64,000 nt of DNA, from the NCBI GenBank assembly GCA_030762175.1, contig CM060833.1, forward strand, positions 70,595,501 to 70,659,500, given 5' to 3'. The DNA comes from Metallyticus violacea. Taxonomy: Eukaryota; Arthropoda; Insecta; Mantodea; Metallyticidae. This document shows, piece by piece, positions 22,890 to 35,141 of this stretch. Within the stretch, counting starts at the first letter, position 1. The number at the start of each line of letters is the position of its first letter. The position numbers and the translations under genes were made by a program. Under the pieces are notes generated by a model, which did no database searches, was not told the origin of the DNA, and saw only the letters and a list, made by a program, of their open reading frames with translations.

Positions 22890-24153
22890 AATGTCATTAC
22901 GTAAGGAGGAGAGTGTCAGTTAAATGGCCGTCGCAGTTTCATTGGGTTGTGCGCATTCCAATCTTCCAATGACAAACATAAGTCTTCACGAATAACCGCA
23001 TGATATTATTTCTTTGGTCATTAACTGATTCTGACTTATTGGCATAAATTCATGATTACCTAAACCGATAATAGGTAATCGAGCGGAGTTAAATCACATA
23101 ATCTCGGGGGTCAGTTATTATCACCACCACACGATGAAGCCTCTGAGCCTTTCCTTCAAAATGTCAATATTTCGTGAGCAGTATGATGGGTGGCATCATC
23201 TTGCTGAAACTAGACGTTTCTGAGATCCATATCTTCCAATTTAAGCCATAAATGATCAGTTATCCTAGCCCCGTATGTTTCCTCATTGACTATAGTTCTC
23301 TTAGTTCATTTTGGAAAAAATATCATAATCAATGATTCCGTCGTATCAAAATGCATACCAGATGAAGGGGTCGTTCTTAAATCTTCGTTGGATTTTCATT
23401 GCTCCAAAAGCGGCAAATTTGTTTGTTAATAAAACCATTCATCCAAAAATGGGTTTCGTCGCTAAAGATGGTTTTTCGGCTAAAAGCATTGATTTTTTTT
23501 GATTGATTTATTTACGGATGCTCTTTAACATCTCAGGTATCAGCGTCCCATTCAACTCAGGGCGTGAAACTTCCGACAAATTTTGCTCTAAGGTCTCTCT
23601 TTCAGGCTTGAAGTTCTTTATCGTGCCGTAAATGTACGATACGGGACCCACGGCTTTACTTCCCTTCCGAAGGAAGCCATACTTAGGAATTTTACACCCG
23701 GAAAAATCCATCGGTTCTGGCCGGGCTCAGGCTAAAAGAAGGCTCAACTTAGTTCAGTCATAGAATACATGGCCAATCAATGGTCATTTGGCTTCAGTTC
23801 TTGAGTAAAAACTATTTTGTAAGGGTGTAACTTCAAATCCTCATGCAAAATCCGCAAAGCTGTGGTCGATGAGAAATGTATTTCGGTGGATTCTCGCGTA
23901 CACGCTTATGGAAGGCGGCTTTGTTTTCATTGGAGCTTGACTAAAGGAATTGTTTGACTTCGACAGAACCAGTTGTCTCAAATTTTTCGATCAAACGCCT
24001 AATTGTTCTCTTGCAGGGACAGTTGCTCACACCGTACATTTCGCGTAATGCACGGAATGCTTGGCGAACGGATGACACGTTTTGATAATAAATTTGAACG
24101 GTTTTACGTATTGTGAAATTGTGTAACGTTACACAATTATTTGTCAACAACAA
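22890..24153 (-). pseudogene. DUF4817-type Tc1/mariner transposase, near complete but broken
   Basis: Reading down the minus strand from 24153, the N-terminal HTH gives IYYQNVSSVRQAFRALREMY, then RTIRRLIEKFETTGSV. A degraded second HTH follows (ALRILHEDLKLHPYK) with QELKPND after it. The SINE insertion (23478-23738) sits here. Catalytic blocks continue with IFSDETHFWMNGFINKQ (first Asp), LEDMDLRNV and FQQDDATHHTA (second Asp), then PPRLCDLTPLDYLL (third Asp). Stops and frameshifts occur after most blocks. In live relatives this protein binds the TIRs and cuts at TA sites. All three catalytic aspartates are still visible, although the gene is dead. Confidence 0.85.
23478..23738 (-). repeat. 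SINE family A, 5'-truncated copy with target-site duplication
   Basis: The nine-base direct repeat GGCTAAAAG flanks the insert at 23478-23486 and 23730-23738. The body (23487-23729) is read on the minus strand. It begins inside the family A sequence just after the tRNA-like B box (CCCGGCCAGAACCGATGGAT), runs through TATGGCTTCCTTCGGAAGG and CATTTACGGCACGATAAAG, and ends CTGAGATGTTAAAGAGC plus an A-rich tail. The lost 5' head is typical of incomplete reverse transcription by a LINE. The insertion is younger than the host mariner element. Confidence 0.92.
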
Positions 24154-24234
24154 CAGTAACCAGGTTTAAAAATATGACTGATATAAACACGGCAGATGTT
24201 ATACGTTAAAGGTAGGCTACTTATTGGAAGACCC

Positions 24235-25180
24235 ATACTAATGGGAATTCACTCTAGTTAGTTTTACAATAAAAACAAACAAAAATCACAAACATACATA
24301 AGGTAAGTCTCTTAGTGTTTTTAAATGTTTTCAAATTTAGATAGGTACAGAAAGGCTTATAGTAAATACTTTTTAAATATTTCTGTTTGGAAACGATAAT
24401 GTTCTTGTATTGAGTTAATGTTTCTGACTTTTATTTTTAAATTCATAGTTCTCCCATGCATAATAAGCTCTCCCAAACATTCTTCCTGTATAAGACCTAA
24501 GCAATGCAATGCTTTTTTAACTTTTTCGCAACCCTTAAATTAGCTGCTCTTTTCAATGCTTTTTTCAAATATTTTGGGATAGTTATAAGGATGCAAACGA
24601 GCAACACCATATCCCATTATTGACCTAATCAATATCCGTTATTTCCTCCTATTCTGCATTCTCCTTTTCATCAATCTCGTGATAAAATATAAAGCTCTTT
24701 TTTATGTGACTGAATTTACCTATTGGGCATTTGTGATAAATGTACATAAAGGTATTTTTCTGCAAAATCTCGCCTACATTTAAGTGATAATTTAGGGAGA
24801 TGTATATTGTCATTTTTCAAAATGCAATTTTTACTTTATCATATTCTTAATAACCCAATTATTAACTTCATTAATTTTCTTTGTAGTACCATCTCATTTA
24901 AGTTATTACAAAATTTTGTATAAGCATTACAAAGTTGTAAAAATTTTCATTAGGCAATTAATAATCGAAGCATACTCTAGAAAGGTTATTTAATAATAAA
25001 TACCTAATAGTGCGTATAACTTTAATATTATGTAATTCAATTTATGAATGTACGAAGAATTTGGAATCGAGAATCGAACCTAGACAAACTTACTTCCGAG
25101 ATATTACACTGACCTCGACACATTGAGTTCCCTCTTCTAAGAAAAGGTTAACTCAGTTACCTACTTTTATAGCATTCTAT
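24235..25180. other. AT-rich DNA, no firm feature
   Basis: Minus-strand frames at about 24330-24700 have faint resemblance to the poorly conserved tail of a LINE ORF2, but no diagnostic motif is present. Confidence 0.4.
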
Positions 25181-25182
25181 TC

Positions 25183-25398
25183 CTATATTATCTTTACGAG
25201 TAAAGTACGAGTTACCACATCAAAAGCTTTCGGGAAATCTGTGACTACTGCTCTGTTCTCTTCCTTGCATCCCTCAGCTGGATTTTGGAATAATAAAATA
25301 AAAGATGCGGAAAAAATATATACAAGAAATTTAGAAGTAGAATGGGCCTTGACGCTAAGTATTTTGATAGTAAAAGCGAATAGGGTCAGATACTTCAA
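25183..25398 (-). pseudogene. Possible LINE reverse transcriptase fragment
   Basis: The 71-codon minus-strand ORF contains AVVTDFPKAFDVVTRTLLVK. This fits the reverse-transcriptase motif with the first catalytic aspartate (x.DFSKAFD.V.H..LL.K) found in many non-LTR elements. Only this one motif is visible and nothing further of the polymerase follows on either side, so the call is tentative. Confidence 0.4.
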
Positions 25399-25469
25399 AT
25401 GGAGCTTCAGTAATCAATACGGATCAACGTCACAGCTACGTTGCAATGTGAAATGTGTTCAAATGTAAA

Positions 25470-28400
25470 CCAGTGTCAGTAATGGAAGCGCAGTCATAAG
25501 CAGGCTGAACCTGAGGCTAACCACTGTTAGTTAGGGTCTTCGCAGAAGTGGCAGAGCGTTTTGAAAACTACAGCAGACAAGTTTTAGGAGCGATACTGTC
25601 CTTGAACTTCAATTAATTAATTACTTGATAACGACATGTGATCTGCTAAAATGATAGTCTGCCTTTGACAGAATAAATTATTTGTTTAAGAAGAGTTTTT
25701 ATATTTTCAGTTCTCTTGACCATCCATAAACAAATTTATAATTTTAAAGAGATGTCCGCAGCACCACAACGAAATATCTGATACAATTTATTTCATTCTT
25801 GAACTGCCTATTTTAACCCCTTCTGTTCGTATGTTCTATGAATAATTTTTCCGTAAATTATGTCATTGCCCTCATATGAACTTATCTACTACTGAAACAT
25901 TTGGGTTAATATTTAGCATACGTTTTTCTGCTTACTCTACAACAACATGTTGTAATCAATTTTCCGTTAAGTTATCCACATCGGAGCCATTCTAAAATGC
26001 TTATAGATATTCATATATTCCTTTTATTTATCAAAACAGTAGATGACTTATCATCCGGTAAGCACAGTTATTTAAAGTCCTGTTAGGTAAATAATCATAG
26101 ATCACCCTCCCTTTTATAGAAATTTAGTTGATTTATTATCAGGAACCACGACTTTCTATTCTATAGTGTGTTATTTTTCTGGGTACCTTTAATTGGAAAA
26201 GGAGCATCCCATTGTAGGTAACTCATTCAGAAAATAAATGCATAAAAATAACGTGAAAAGAACCTGTAGAACTATATTTGAAATAAATCTATGCTTAAAC
26301 ATATATAAGGTAATGGCCTGGTATTATTAACCAATAGTTATAAGTCAGGTATGTACGCCATTATGTGGTTTTAATCAAATAATTGTCGATGAAGGTGTAA
26401 AGAAAAGAATTAATATCGTGCAATGATGTTAATAAGAAACTAATGCCTACCATTTCTCTTTCTACTTCTTTAATTTACCAGAAATTTAAGTGAAATTTAC
26501 ATAGCACGTAGCCACAGCTAATTTCTAAATTTTCAGTAATCTTCATACTCTTCAACTGATTTTGTCCGCCTTTTAATAACGACGTATTTACGCGAGGTAA
26601 CATTCAGTCCTATATCTCAGCCAATTCTTCAGCTTCTGTACAGAGACAATATCAGCAGTGCTGATATTCCTCAGCCTTTCATAAGCAGAGTGGCGTTTCA
26701 TCTTCCGCATTCAGGAATTCTATCATACAGCTTGTCAATTTCAGCCATTATCTAAAATGATGTAGTGTTGTCACCTGTCGACCTAAGCTGTTATTGCCAA
26801 GGATTGTAGAAGGTTTTGTAAATCGCGCAAAACTCAAATTTATTACATTACCATTTTATTTAAAGAGAGAAAAAAATAGGAGGCGCTTTCTGTTTGATTG
26901 GCATGCAACAAACTGTCGAAATACAATACCATTTTGAACAAATTAAGAGAAGTTGAAATAATTTCTATTTTGGATGTATATGATCCAGGTTGTCTTTAAC
27001 CACAGAATACAGAATGTCGGTCAGTAATCTGAAAAATTATGATTACAGTAAATATAATTTTAAATGATATTATTATGTTATAATTTGAGTTCAGAAACGC
27101 ATTATAGGGTATAGAAAGTTAGCTTACAGTGGTTCAGGAGTCATAAAGAGGGCAAAGAGGAATAATTAGAAATTTAATAAATTTCAAGGAGTGTTTTTCT
27201 TTTAGTTTTCCGTAATAGCACTATTCCCTGATTATATATCACATATTCTCCACTACGAGGCTTTCAACATTTTCACCATTCAAGGAAGCTATTAAATAGC
27301 ATTTTCCTTTTCATTCCAGGTAGTCTTTGTTTAAACCTTCCGGCTCTTTCGCCTTGCAAACTCTGATCTTTAAATTTCACTCAGGTGGGTTGTCAGTCAC
27401 CTCCTTCAAGGCTTCCAGGCCTATTCTATTTGTTCAGGATTTACTTCCTTAGCCTTTGGAGAATCGCCTTCTTCATATTAGAGATTAGAGATTAGAGAGC
27501 ATATTGCAACCAGTCAAGAGAAGTATTTGAAATAATTAAGTGGGAAGGCGTTGGATACAGACCAGTATAGGAATTAACTGAAGGAGAAGTAAAATAGCAA
27601 GAACCGATAGGCGGTTACAGTCTAAATGAGTTATAGCTCTTGTTACTGTCATTTCCTACCCATAGGAAGAAAAAGTAATTAATCCAAGGCGTTGGATCAG
27701 CCTGGCATTTGTCTACCGCAGTACTTTAAGTTTACAAGTATTGAAATGGGCGAACAGGAGTTTGAAGAGCATCGTTGCAGCTGCAGAAGCACAAGAAAGC
27801 AGTTACTCCACCCTAGCAACAGGAGTGTTAGACATGACGTTTCATCTCCTCCATGAAAGAAAATAGAAATGAGTATGTACCATCGAGATTGACAAGGTGC
27901 AGCTAAAGGTCTACTCCTTTTACCCAACCATTGTGGAACTCTCATTTCAAAAGTTTCCTTACGTCATTGACAAATGCGCAAAGAACCGTCATGTTACAAC
28001 CGCTGTTGCGGAGAAGTTTAATGGACCTTACTGTCAACGCACCTAGAGACAAAACGATAGATAAAACAAGACCCCTCTTTACCATTCCTGATTTATTGTA
28101 AATGCATTTTTAACACTGTGTATATTACAAGACTAATCACAAAAATTAAACGGAATTTTAAAGTATCCCCAATGTGCAGTTAAAACATCTGTGTCATAGA
28201 GATATTGTAAAATTTTCAAGAACAAGTATGCATCAAAAGACATCATAAAATATTCATTATAGACAAGCCTTTAGTTCTGATATGTATTTCTAGAATTCAA
28301 CCTTTTATTTCAAACTATAATATATTTACTTCATAGCCTTATATAATATATAGATTTGAATAATTACCCAGAAAATAGTTTTCATGTGGTCTTTTTCATT

Positions 28401-29065
28401 GTGATGCACAGTAGAGCAAAAGATAGATGATATAAATGAGTTTATTCCGAAAGGCGTGCTTACTGAGAGGCAAAGTCGTTATAGGAGTATGTATGTACTA
28501 AGGACATGATACTAATAACCTCGCTAACATTTCCTGCTGTTGTTAAACTGGAGGGAAGAATATAACTAGAGATCTAACACAATAAAAACTATTCAGGAAT
28601 GCCCAGCCAAATTTTATGTGACAACTTTATACAGTATCTGGAAGAGAAATCTATCATAGCTCTTACTTTGCAAATTTTCTGTACGATTTCTTTCGTTTGT
28701 TTGAAATTTAAACCTCAAATCATAAATGTTAAAGCATAAATATAGTGAAACATAATTCAGCACTGACAAAAAATAAATGCTGGTAATAGAAAAAGGGGGA
28801 ACAAAAGCAATGAAACCCTTTATGTATTTATTACGGCTTTATTTCATAACGAAACAGCTGTCGATGCAGCTGCTTTGTACTAGTTCCCTCCACCCTTCTA
28901 ATCCTTGAACTGGTAATTACGTTTGACCTACTATCATGTAAATATTACGGTACCAAGGTTGAATTTGTTTACATTCGTGCCATTGACAGAAACTCGACCC
29001 TTTCATTAACTCCACGAGTCTATGTCTGTCTACTTTTTAGGAGCATAAGATTAACACATTAAAAA
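25470..29065. other. No recognised gene in 3.6 kb
   Basis: Small ORFs only. A tandem of AGAGATT occurs at about 27478-27498. CATATTGCAACCAGTCAAGAGA at 27500-27521 recurs with two changes or fewer at 35148-35169. I found no coding relic strong enough to name. Confidence 0.45.
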
Positions 29066-29716
29066 TTCAAGGGGGAGGCAGGAAGACAAAATTTAAATTT
29101 TGAGATATTTTTCAAAAAATGAATCACAACAAATGTTCACTTTTCTTAATTATGTGATATACTTTTTACTGTGATATATAGCCTAGCACTACTATTATTT
29201 TAATATTTGAAAATACACCTACATAGATTTAAAAAGTTCATGATTTTGATTCTATGCATAGCAAAATTACACACAAATGGTTTATACATTTCGCTACAGA
29301 AAATTTTGCTTTTGGCTATTCTAATGTAAACAGTCAGAATTGATCCTGTTTCCGGGTTGGAGTTATGAGTTAGTTTTTAACAATTTTTTCTTTGATTTCA
29401 AAAATTATATTTTCTACATTTGTGTATATCTACAGAAAAAACTACAGTATTCACTGCTTTGAAATATTTATTGGTGTTTCTATACATAACAATGAAGCTA
29501 CCGAAGCCTAATTAAGAAAAAGTTCAATGCTAGTATTCGTATAAATTTTTGTCAAATAAATAATTTTAATTCCAGTTTCATTGCTTAAAGTCTATTAATA
29601 ATGTTTCAGTATACAGAAAAAATATGTCAAAATAAGCTGTCCAAACTTCAATATTGGTTCTGCTGCAGTGGAATCATTAAGTTGGTTAAATTTAACATTG
29701 GTAAGACACCCCTTAA
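29066..29716. mobile_element. Possible small DNA element with G-rich ends
   Basis: The segment begins TTCAAGGGGGAGGCAGG and its right end, reverse complemented, reads TTAAGGGGTGTCTTACC. Both start with TTNA followed by a G run, which recalls piggyBac-type TTAA insertion sites, but the termini diverge quickly. The interior is AT-rich and non-coding. This is a weak call that depends on finding other copies. Confidence 0.25.
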
Positions 29717-32700
29717 GGTGAATGCACATTAGAACGCTTTAATTTATGAAGGGAATTTGCAATTTACTTTTGTTTATTTATTAATACAGTCAGAATGTAT
29801 GCACTCCAATGTTTTAACACAGAACTGTACACGAAATATAATATTAAATTCTGCAGAAAAGTAAATGTAATTAAACAGATTTATTGCACACATTGAATCA
29901 ACTTCGGAATAGATTCCTGTCCATAAACTCGATAATTTCACAATCCTTTTCTTTAAAAAATTGTTTGATCACCATTGCGGCATGAAACTTTAAGCATCTT
30001 AAATCATCAGGTAGATACACAGACAATACGAACTTTGAGGCCAAGGAAAAAGAGTTGCAAGCAAACTTGGGCCTTGTCGAGAGTCTCAAGACGATAAACA
30101 AAATAAATGAATTATGGTGAAAGTAAAACGCAAAGAACTGGCAAGTGAACTAACTGCCGGCTTTTTTTCCCCTTTCCTTAATAAAGAAAACTTGGGGGGG
30201 GGGGGGGAGACACCTCCTCATAGGTTCACTCGTCCGAGGACCTGCAAGTAAACTCATCACGGAAGTTGTAGTTGTAGAAGATAAAAAGTTTGAAGTGTGT
30301 GTGTTTGTTCAAGTTTTCTAGTTACTTTTTGTTTGAATTTCTCAACACAAAGGAATGAAGGATGATATTACATTTTCTCTCAGTAAGATTCAAATAACCA
30401 TCCAAACATAACCTAAAAATGAAACAGTGGTGTACAACTTTAATATATGAGTTTATATTAAGCACCAACACTCTGAGGTTGCATTATTTACTACTTTCTA
30501 TGACGAAAAATAGATACATTTTATGATCATGGTCAAGGAAGCTGGTCAACAACTGGTTCTTGATACTGGCAGGATTCGCACACGCATCTTCTACATATTG
30601 ATCAATGGAAGTAGCTTACGTTTTCAGGCACAGCGAGAGAAATAGCGAGTAAGTTTGTACAGCTGATAACATAGTGGCATTTTACAAACGAGTGAATGTA
30701 TTGTAGCTAACGCGGCTTCCGCGGCTTGCAGTGGGCACAATAACCTAGTAATTAAACAACATCTAAATAATGTACATTCTGTTTCCAGTCAAGTAACAAT
30801 TCGTACATATTAATTATCGGGGAGCAGTTAGAGATTGAGATATTGTTTTGTTTACAATAAACCCGAACATATCTCGCCCTAAATCTTCACCTTGTCTGTT
30901 ATGTTGCCGAAAGAAACCTGTCATAGTCTACTGTTATAATTTCACAGGAATTTAATATGACCTTGTAGTTTAGACGAACTTCTTTGAAAGGCGGTTAAGT
31001 GGTTCGTTTAGCTATAGCGAAGATTATAGTGTTGGTTATAAGCTTTGGAATCTTTAATAATGTTGTTTTATAGGAAAAAGCACTACATATTGTCATCGAT
31101 GTTGTTCATGATACTGACGTCACTAGTTCGGCATATCCCGTTCGTCACAGTAATAGAAAAACCCCGCAAGAACGTAATTTTTCTCCTAACCCTCAGACAC
31201 AACGTTTTAGGGTGTCACACATCATTTTTCCTTGAACCCCATTTCCTGTTAGTCAGAACTAAATGAGAAAATTCCCTAAACTTCCCAACTATTCATTTCA
31301 TTGTAAAACGAGGCAACTGAAATTAAGCGTATAGGTGAAAATTTGTTAAGAAACGTTAATCTTTATTTCCTATTTAAAAGCTTAAAACTGCAGTTTATGC
31401 AAAGAATATCTTAATTTTTTTCTTCAGGTGGCATAGGACTAAGTCTATTAGTTGGAGGAATTCAGTTAACAATCTCAAATGTCACCAAGCCAACAATCAC
31501 CTTTTATATGGTGACTGTTGATGCATGTTATTTTTAAATTATATGTTAATTCCAATAAGTGTATATAGCAGAAGTTAAATTTAATATTTAGAAAAATTTT
31601 ATATTTTAAATCTTAGATCTCTACTTTCGTATTCATTTCTGGCGTGTTGGAATATGCTGAGGGTAGCAGATTATGTAGGTTGTGCTATTATATTATTATG
31701 TGTTGTCAAGTAGCACGTATCGATTTGAATGTGACACCGTTGTTAAACGAAAATGCGAATTGATATTCTGTAAAAAAGTAATGTACAAGTACATAATCTT
31801 ATTCTCGATTGTTCGATATTTCACATAAGATGATTGCGTTTTATCTGTACATTCAGAGACAACTCTCTTTCGATAAATGTGAGAAGTGGCATTTGAATAA
31901 TTCATACTCTCAGCACTAAAATAAGAATTTCTCTGCAACCATTGTTTCCTCAAGCCGAGCCGTAAATTTATTAACAGTTAGCACTAAAACGTATAATGCC
32001 TGTTTTAAATGCATGTACTTTTAGCTGCTTAATATTTTATTGTTTAAAAGACCTCACCCTAACCACACAATGGCTCTGCTTGCCTTTGAAATGTCGCACG
32101 TTTGGTGTGCTGATTTCAATGTTTGTTTTACTATTTTTTAAATAAATAGGCTATTTTGTACTCAACAAGTTTTATACATTAATGAAACCTAGAGCGTAGA
32201 CAATACGTTATGTATAATAAAAGCATCAGTTCAGGGGGCTGTAACTTAAAGCAGAATGTTATAAATATACTTTTTAATAAAATATATTAGATAATTGTTT
32301 CTATTTTTAAATGACATATAGAGATTTTGTTAAAAATTTCAAAGTAATTATTAATGACCAGTGTGATTTTAGGATGTATTTATTAGTTAATGATAAATTT
32401 AATTAAAATAAATTTTATAAAAAGACAAGGAGCTCCAATTCTTGAATAGCAGTAAACGTAGCGATACAAAATACCACACGTACACCAAGCTTTCTCATTA
32501 AAGAGTCAAACATATTACTTTGGAATTTAAATATCATGCTGGTCATGTTCAAATGTATTACATAAAGTTTATTAACAAAGTTTCCAAATAAGATATCAAA
32601 TTTATAGTAGGTAGCGCACAAAATTGAAAATTCAATATAAAATCTTGTATAGTTTCGTGGCTCCAGGGTTAAAAACCTCTAAAATTGAGCAGTTTTCATA

Positions 32701-34300
32701 GAAACAACAAATATTCAAAACAATTAAAATAAAACTTTAAAAACTTGCTCGTAAACTTCAATGCAATTTCTGTTTAATAGACAAAGGGCTTATTTTTGTA
32801 GAACTCGGGAAAACTTGAGAATATACTTCCTGTGAAAATTAAAAAGTCTTATAGAGAATTAATTTTTTACAACAGGTTAACAAAAAAACATATGAACCTT
32901 GGGGTTACTGCTGAGACTCTGTAGAAGTAAAGTTTGAATAAAACTTATTCGTGCATCAGTTTGCAGTTTATCTTTTTCATTCACTTGGATATATTGTTAA
33001 TAAAGTTCGATTTGTTACGATTGATATGAGATTTCATTAAAATAAATTAAAATATTTTAGAAATACTACACATCTCCGATAATTAAGCATTCATTTGCGT
33101 AAACAAATTGAACACCTTTTCCTGTTCTATACAGTATTAAAATGTACATTAAATCTTACATCTGAATTTTGTTAGATTTTCCTCCACTAAACTAAAAATT
33201 TTGCTATAAATATTCACCCTAATGCAGGGAAATAAAAGCTCACCTGATAATCCGTAGTTCCGTAATCTTCCTCCATTTAGAAGAGTTGGCAAGAAGTTAG
33301 TTTCAATTCATACCTCACCATTACCACTGTATCAAAGTCACTGACAAAATTGAAGTTTTCTGCAATTTTTTTCAAAACAGTAATATAGCGATGGCAAAAA
33401 ATAAACGAGAAGCAAAAAGGCTGCATTTTTTCTTTCCAAACCCAAGACACACAGCAGGCTACACGTGAGTTTATTATATATCACAGTTTATATTATAAAA
33501 GTATGGTTAGTGTTTTGTTCCTCATAACTGTAAAAACTAGATTTATTTCTTCCTTACGCATTGGATTAACAAAAGAAATATTTCAACACACAGACGTTTT
33601 CTATTGTTTGATAAACATGGAACATTACTTCACCAACATTGCACGCGCAACAAGTACTGGTTGGATACCAAATCATTCATTGCTCTACACGTCATACAAC
33701 AGCAAAATGGCGGTAGACGTGCATGCGATCTTTCTGAACACCGCAAGACAAAACAATAGGCGACATAAAAGAAGCACAAATGTGCATGAGCTTCTCCGGC
33801 AAGCAAACACATGCTAAATTAAACTGGTTATGCCAACATATCGAAAACTTAAAGAATAAAGACGTGGTCAAATCAATAGTTGCACGAATGTTGGCATAAA
33901 AATCCGAAAATTAGCGCATAACGTATTAATATTACTCTTATTTCATAATAAATACTAATGAGGAGGTTTAGTTACTTTTGAGAAAGAAAGTAATAGGCAA
34001 GAAAACACTGAATAAGAACACCAATATACAATCGCGAGCTCATTATAAGCACTTTATGATTCAGATAAATTTAGATCGCCTGCCATAACACCTAGCTTAG
34101 ATTTTTTAACGCGTTATAAAACACAAAATAAAAATGTTTTTCGTATTAAATGTTTTTAAGATTAAAGTAAGGTATTTAATATTTTATATTTATTAATATC
34201 CTATTCTGTAATCGGGCATTAAATATTTATATTTTATTTATATCATGATTTCAGAAAAGAAAAGCATTTTTAAAGGATTTAGGGTTATTAGAACATAGGT
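29717..34300. other. AT-rich DNA; homopolymer and small inverted repeats only
   Basis: Contains a 14-base G run at 30194-30207 and a near-perfect 10-base hairpin at 31492-31519 (AACAATCACC / GGTGACTGTT). ORFs at 31045-31266, 31696-31953 and 33503-33817 have no domain. A minus-strand fragment at 29898-30101 faintly resembles a Tc1-like segment but lacks a catalytic motif. Confidence 0.4.
33828..33899. repeat. Perfect 12-bp inverted repeat with 48-base spacer
   Basis: TTATGCCAACAT at 33828-33839 is matched by ATGTTGGCATAA at 33888-33899. It could be the core of a very small MITE or a chance hairpin. No target duplication was apparent. Confidence 0.6.
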
Positions 34301-34301
34301 T

Positions 34302-34577
34302 TTACACCTTAGCATTATTGTGTGTGTCGTCGCGTTTGCCACTATGACCGAGGAACGAGATTCGAAGCGAGTCTCGCGTGAAGCTGACAACGGGCTGCGT
34401 GTGAGATCCACGAACAACTGGCCCGAGGGCCGGATTCGCAGGCGGCCAAGGAATAGCAGCGCACGCGCGCCACCTTCTCAACAATGGCACTGCGCCGAAT
34501 ACTCCGAGAGCCGTCACGATCTGAACGATCATCAGCATCATCGATGCCCTCACTTTGTCACATATTTGTTGCAGCAT
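34302..34577 (-). CDS. Candidate host exon, signal-peptide-like, unrecognised product
   Basis: This is a 91-codon minus-strand ORF in the most CpG- and GC-rich patch of the region, with AT-rich DNA on both sides. After MLQQICDKVRAS the residues MMLMIVQIVTALGVFGAVPL form a hydrophobic segment like a signal peptide or membrane helix. An Arg/Trp/Pro-rich stretch follows, and the ORF ends just past AAG|GTGTAA, which fits a 5' splice donor. A plus-strand ORF overlaps it (34320-34664) and is the shadow or the alternative. No family is recognised. The case rests on composition, a plausible N-terminus and one donor-like site; the rest of the gene would have to lie to the left and was not found. It could also be a GC-rich transposon leftover. 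Confidence 0.3.
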   Translation of the reverse strand: MLQQICDKVRASMMLMIVQIVTALGVFGAVPLLRRWRACAAIPWPPANPALGPVVRGSHTQPVVSFTRDSLRISFLGHSGKRDDTHNNAKV

Positions 34578-34689
34578 ATTATCATTTTGAAAAATATCAC
34601 TAATAACACGGATCTTTGTTCCAGCTTTAGAATTCGGCCAAATAGGGAATCAACATTTGAATGAGTGAAAGAAGAGAGAAATGTCTTAA

Positions 34690-35100
34690 AATATTGAGCC
34701 AAAGAAATAAAAAAGTAAGATCTGAAAAAACAACAGAAAAAAAATTATAAAGTAAGTATATTAAAGAAAGAAGAAAAAAAATGAAGTAGCTGAGGTAAAA
34801 AAGAAAAAAATAATCCAAAAATATTGAAAGAAAGTCAACAAATACATAAAGAATAGAAAAAATAAACAAGAAATAAAGCAAAGAATCAAAAGTAAAATAG
34901 GTATATTAATGAAAGAAAGGAGGAGGTAAAAATAGTACATCAAAAAAAAAACAACGAAAGATAGAGATGAAAATAAGAAAATGTTTTAATTTAAGTTATT
35001 AATAACAAATATGCACACGAAAGGGAGAAAAGGGTAGAAAAATAGGAAAAAATGAAACAATTAGAATAAAATTAATTAAATTAAGAATAAATATTTTATA
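34690..35100. repeat. A/G-rich degenerate stretch
   Basis: About 400 bp of AAAGAAA/AATAAA-like purine-rich sequence without a fixed period. The overlapping Phe/Leu-rich minus-strand ORFs are composition artefacts. Confidence 0.7.
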
Positions 35101-35107
35101 TAATTCT

Positions 35108-35141
35108 TCCTCCTTCTTCTCCTCCTCCTCCTCCTCCTCTC
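35108..35141. repeat. (CTC/CTT)n microsatellite
   Basis: Mixed TTC and CTC units, immediately followed by a short sequence shared with 27500-27521. Confidence 0.9.

Larger units (their letters stand above)
22796..24234 (-). mobile_element. Tc1/mariner element with TIRs, split by a SINE
   Basis: The left end GGGTCTTCCAATAAGAGTCG and the reverse complement of the right end GGGTCTTCCAATAAGTAGCC are identical over the first 15 bases. The left end is preceded by TA; the right end is followed by ATA. Between them lies one minus-strand transposase pseudogene of the DUF4817 type. The present length is 1,439 bp. Removing the SINE insertion and one duplicated target copy leaves about 1.19 kb, a normal length for such an element. 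Confidence 0.88.

Noticed and set aside
26560..26790. Minus-strand piece with KYVVIKRRTKSV resembling a LINE region
   Set aside because: Only one vague motif and no continuation on either side.
29898..30101. Minus-strand ORF with FHAAMVIKQFFKEKDCEIIEF, faintly Tc1-like
   Set aside because: Resembles the segment after the second Asp of Tc1-like transposases, but no acidic catalytic residue or neighbouring block is present.
31492..31519. Ten-base hairpin with one mismatch
   Set aside because: Isolated short palindromes of this size are expected by chance in 64 kb of AT-rich DNA.
33503..33817. 104-codon plus-strand ORF
   Set aside because: No domain, no codon or GC signal distinct from its surroundings, and an overlapping ORF on the other strand.
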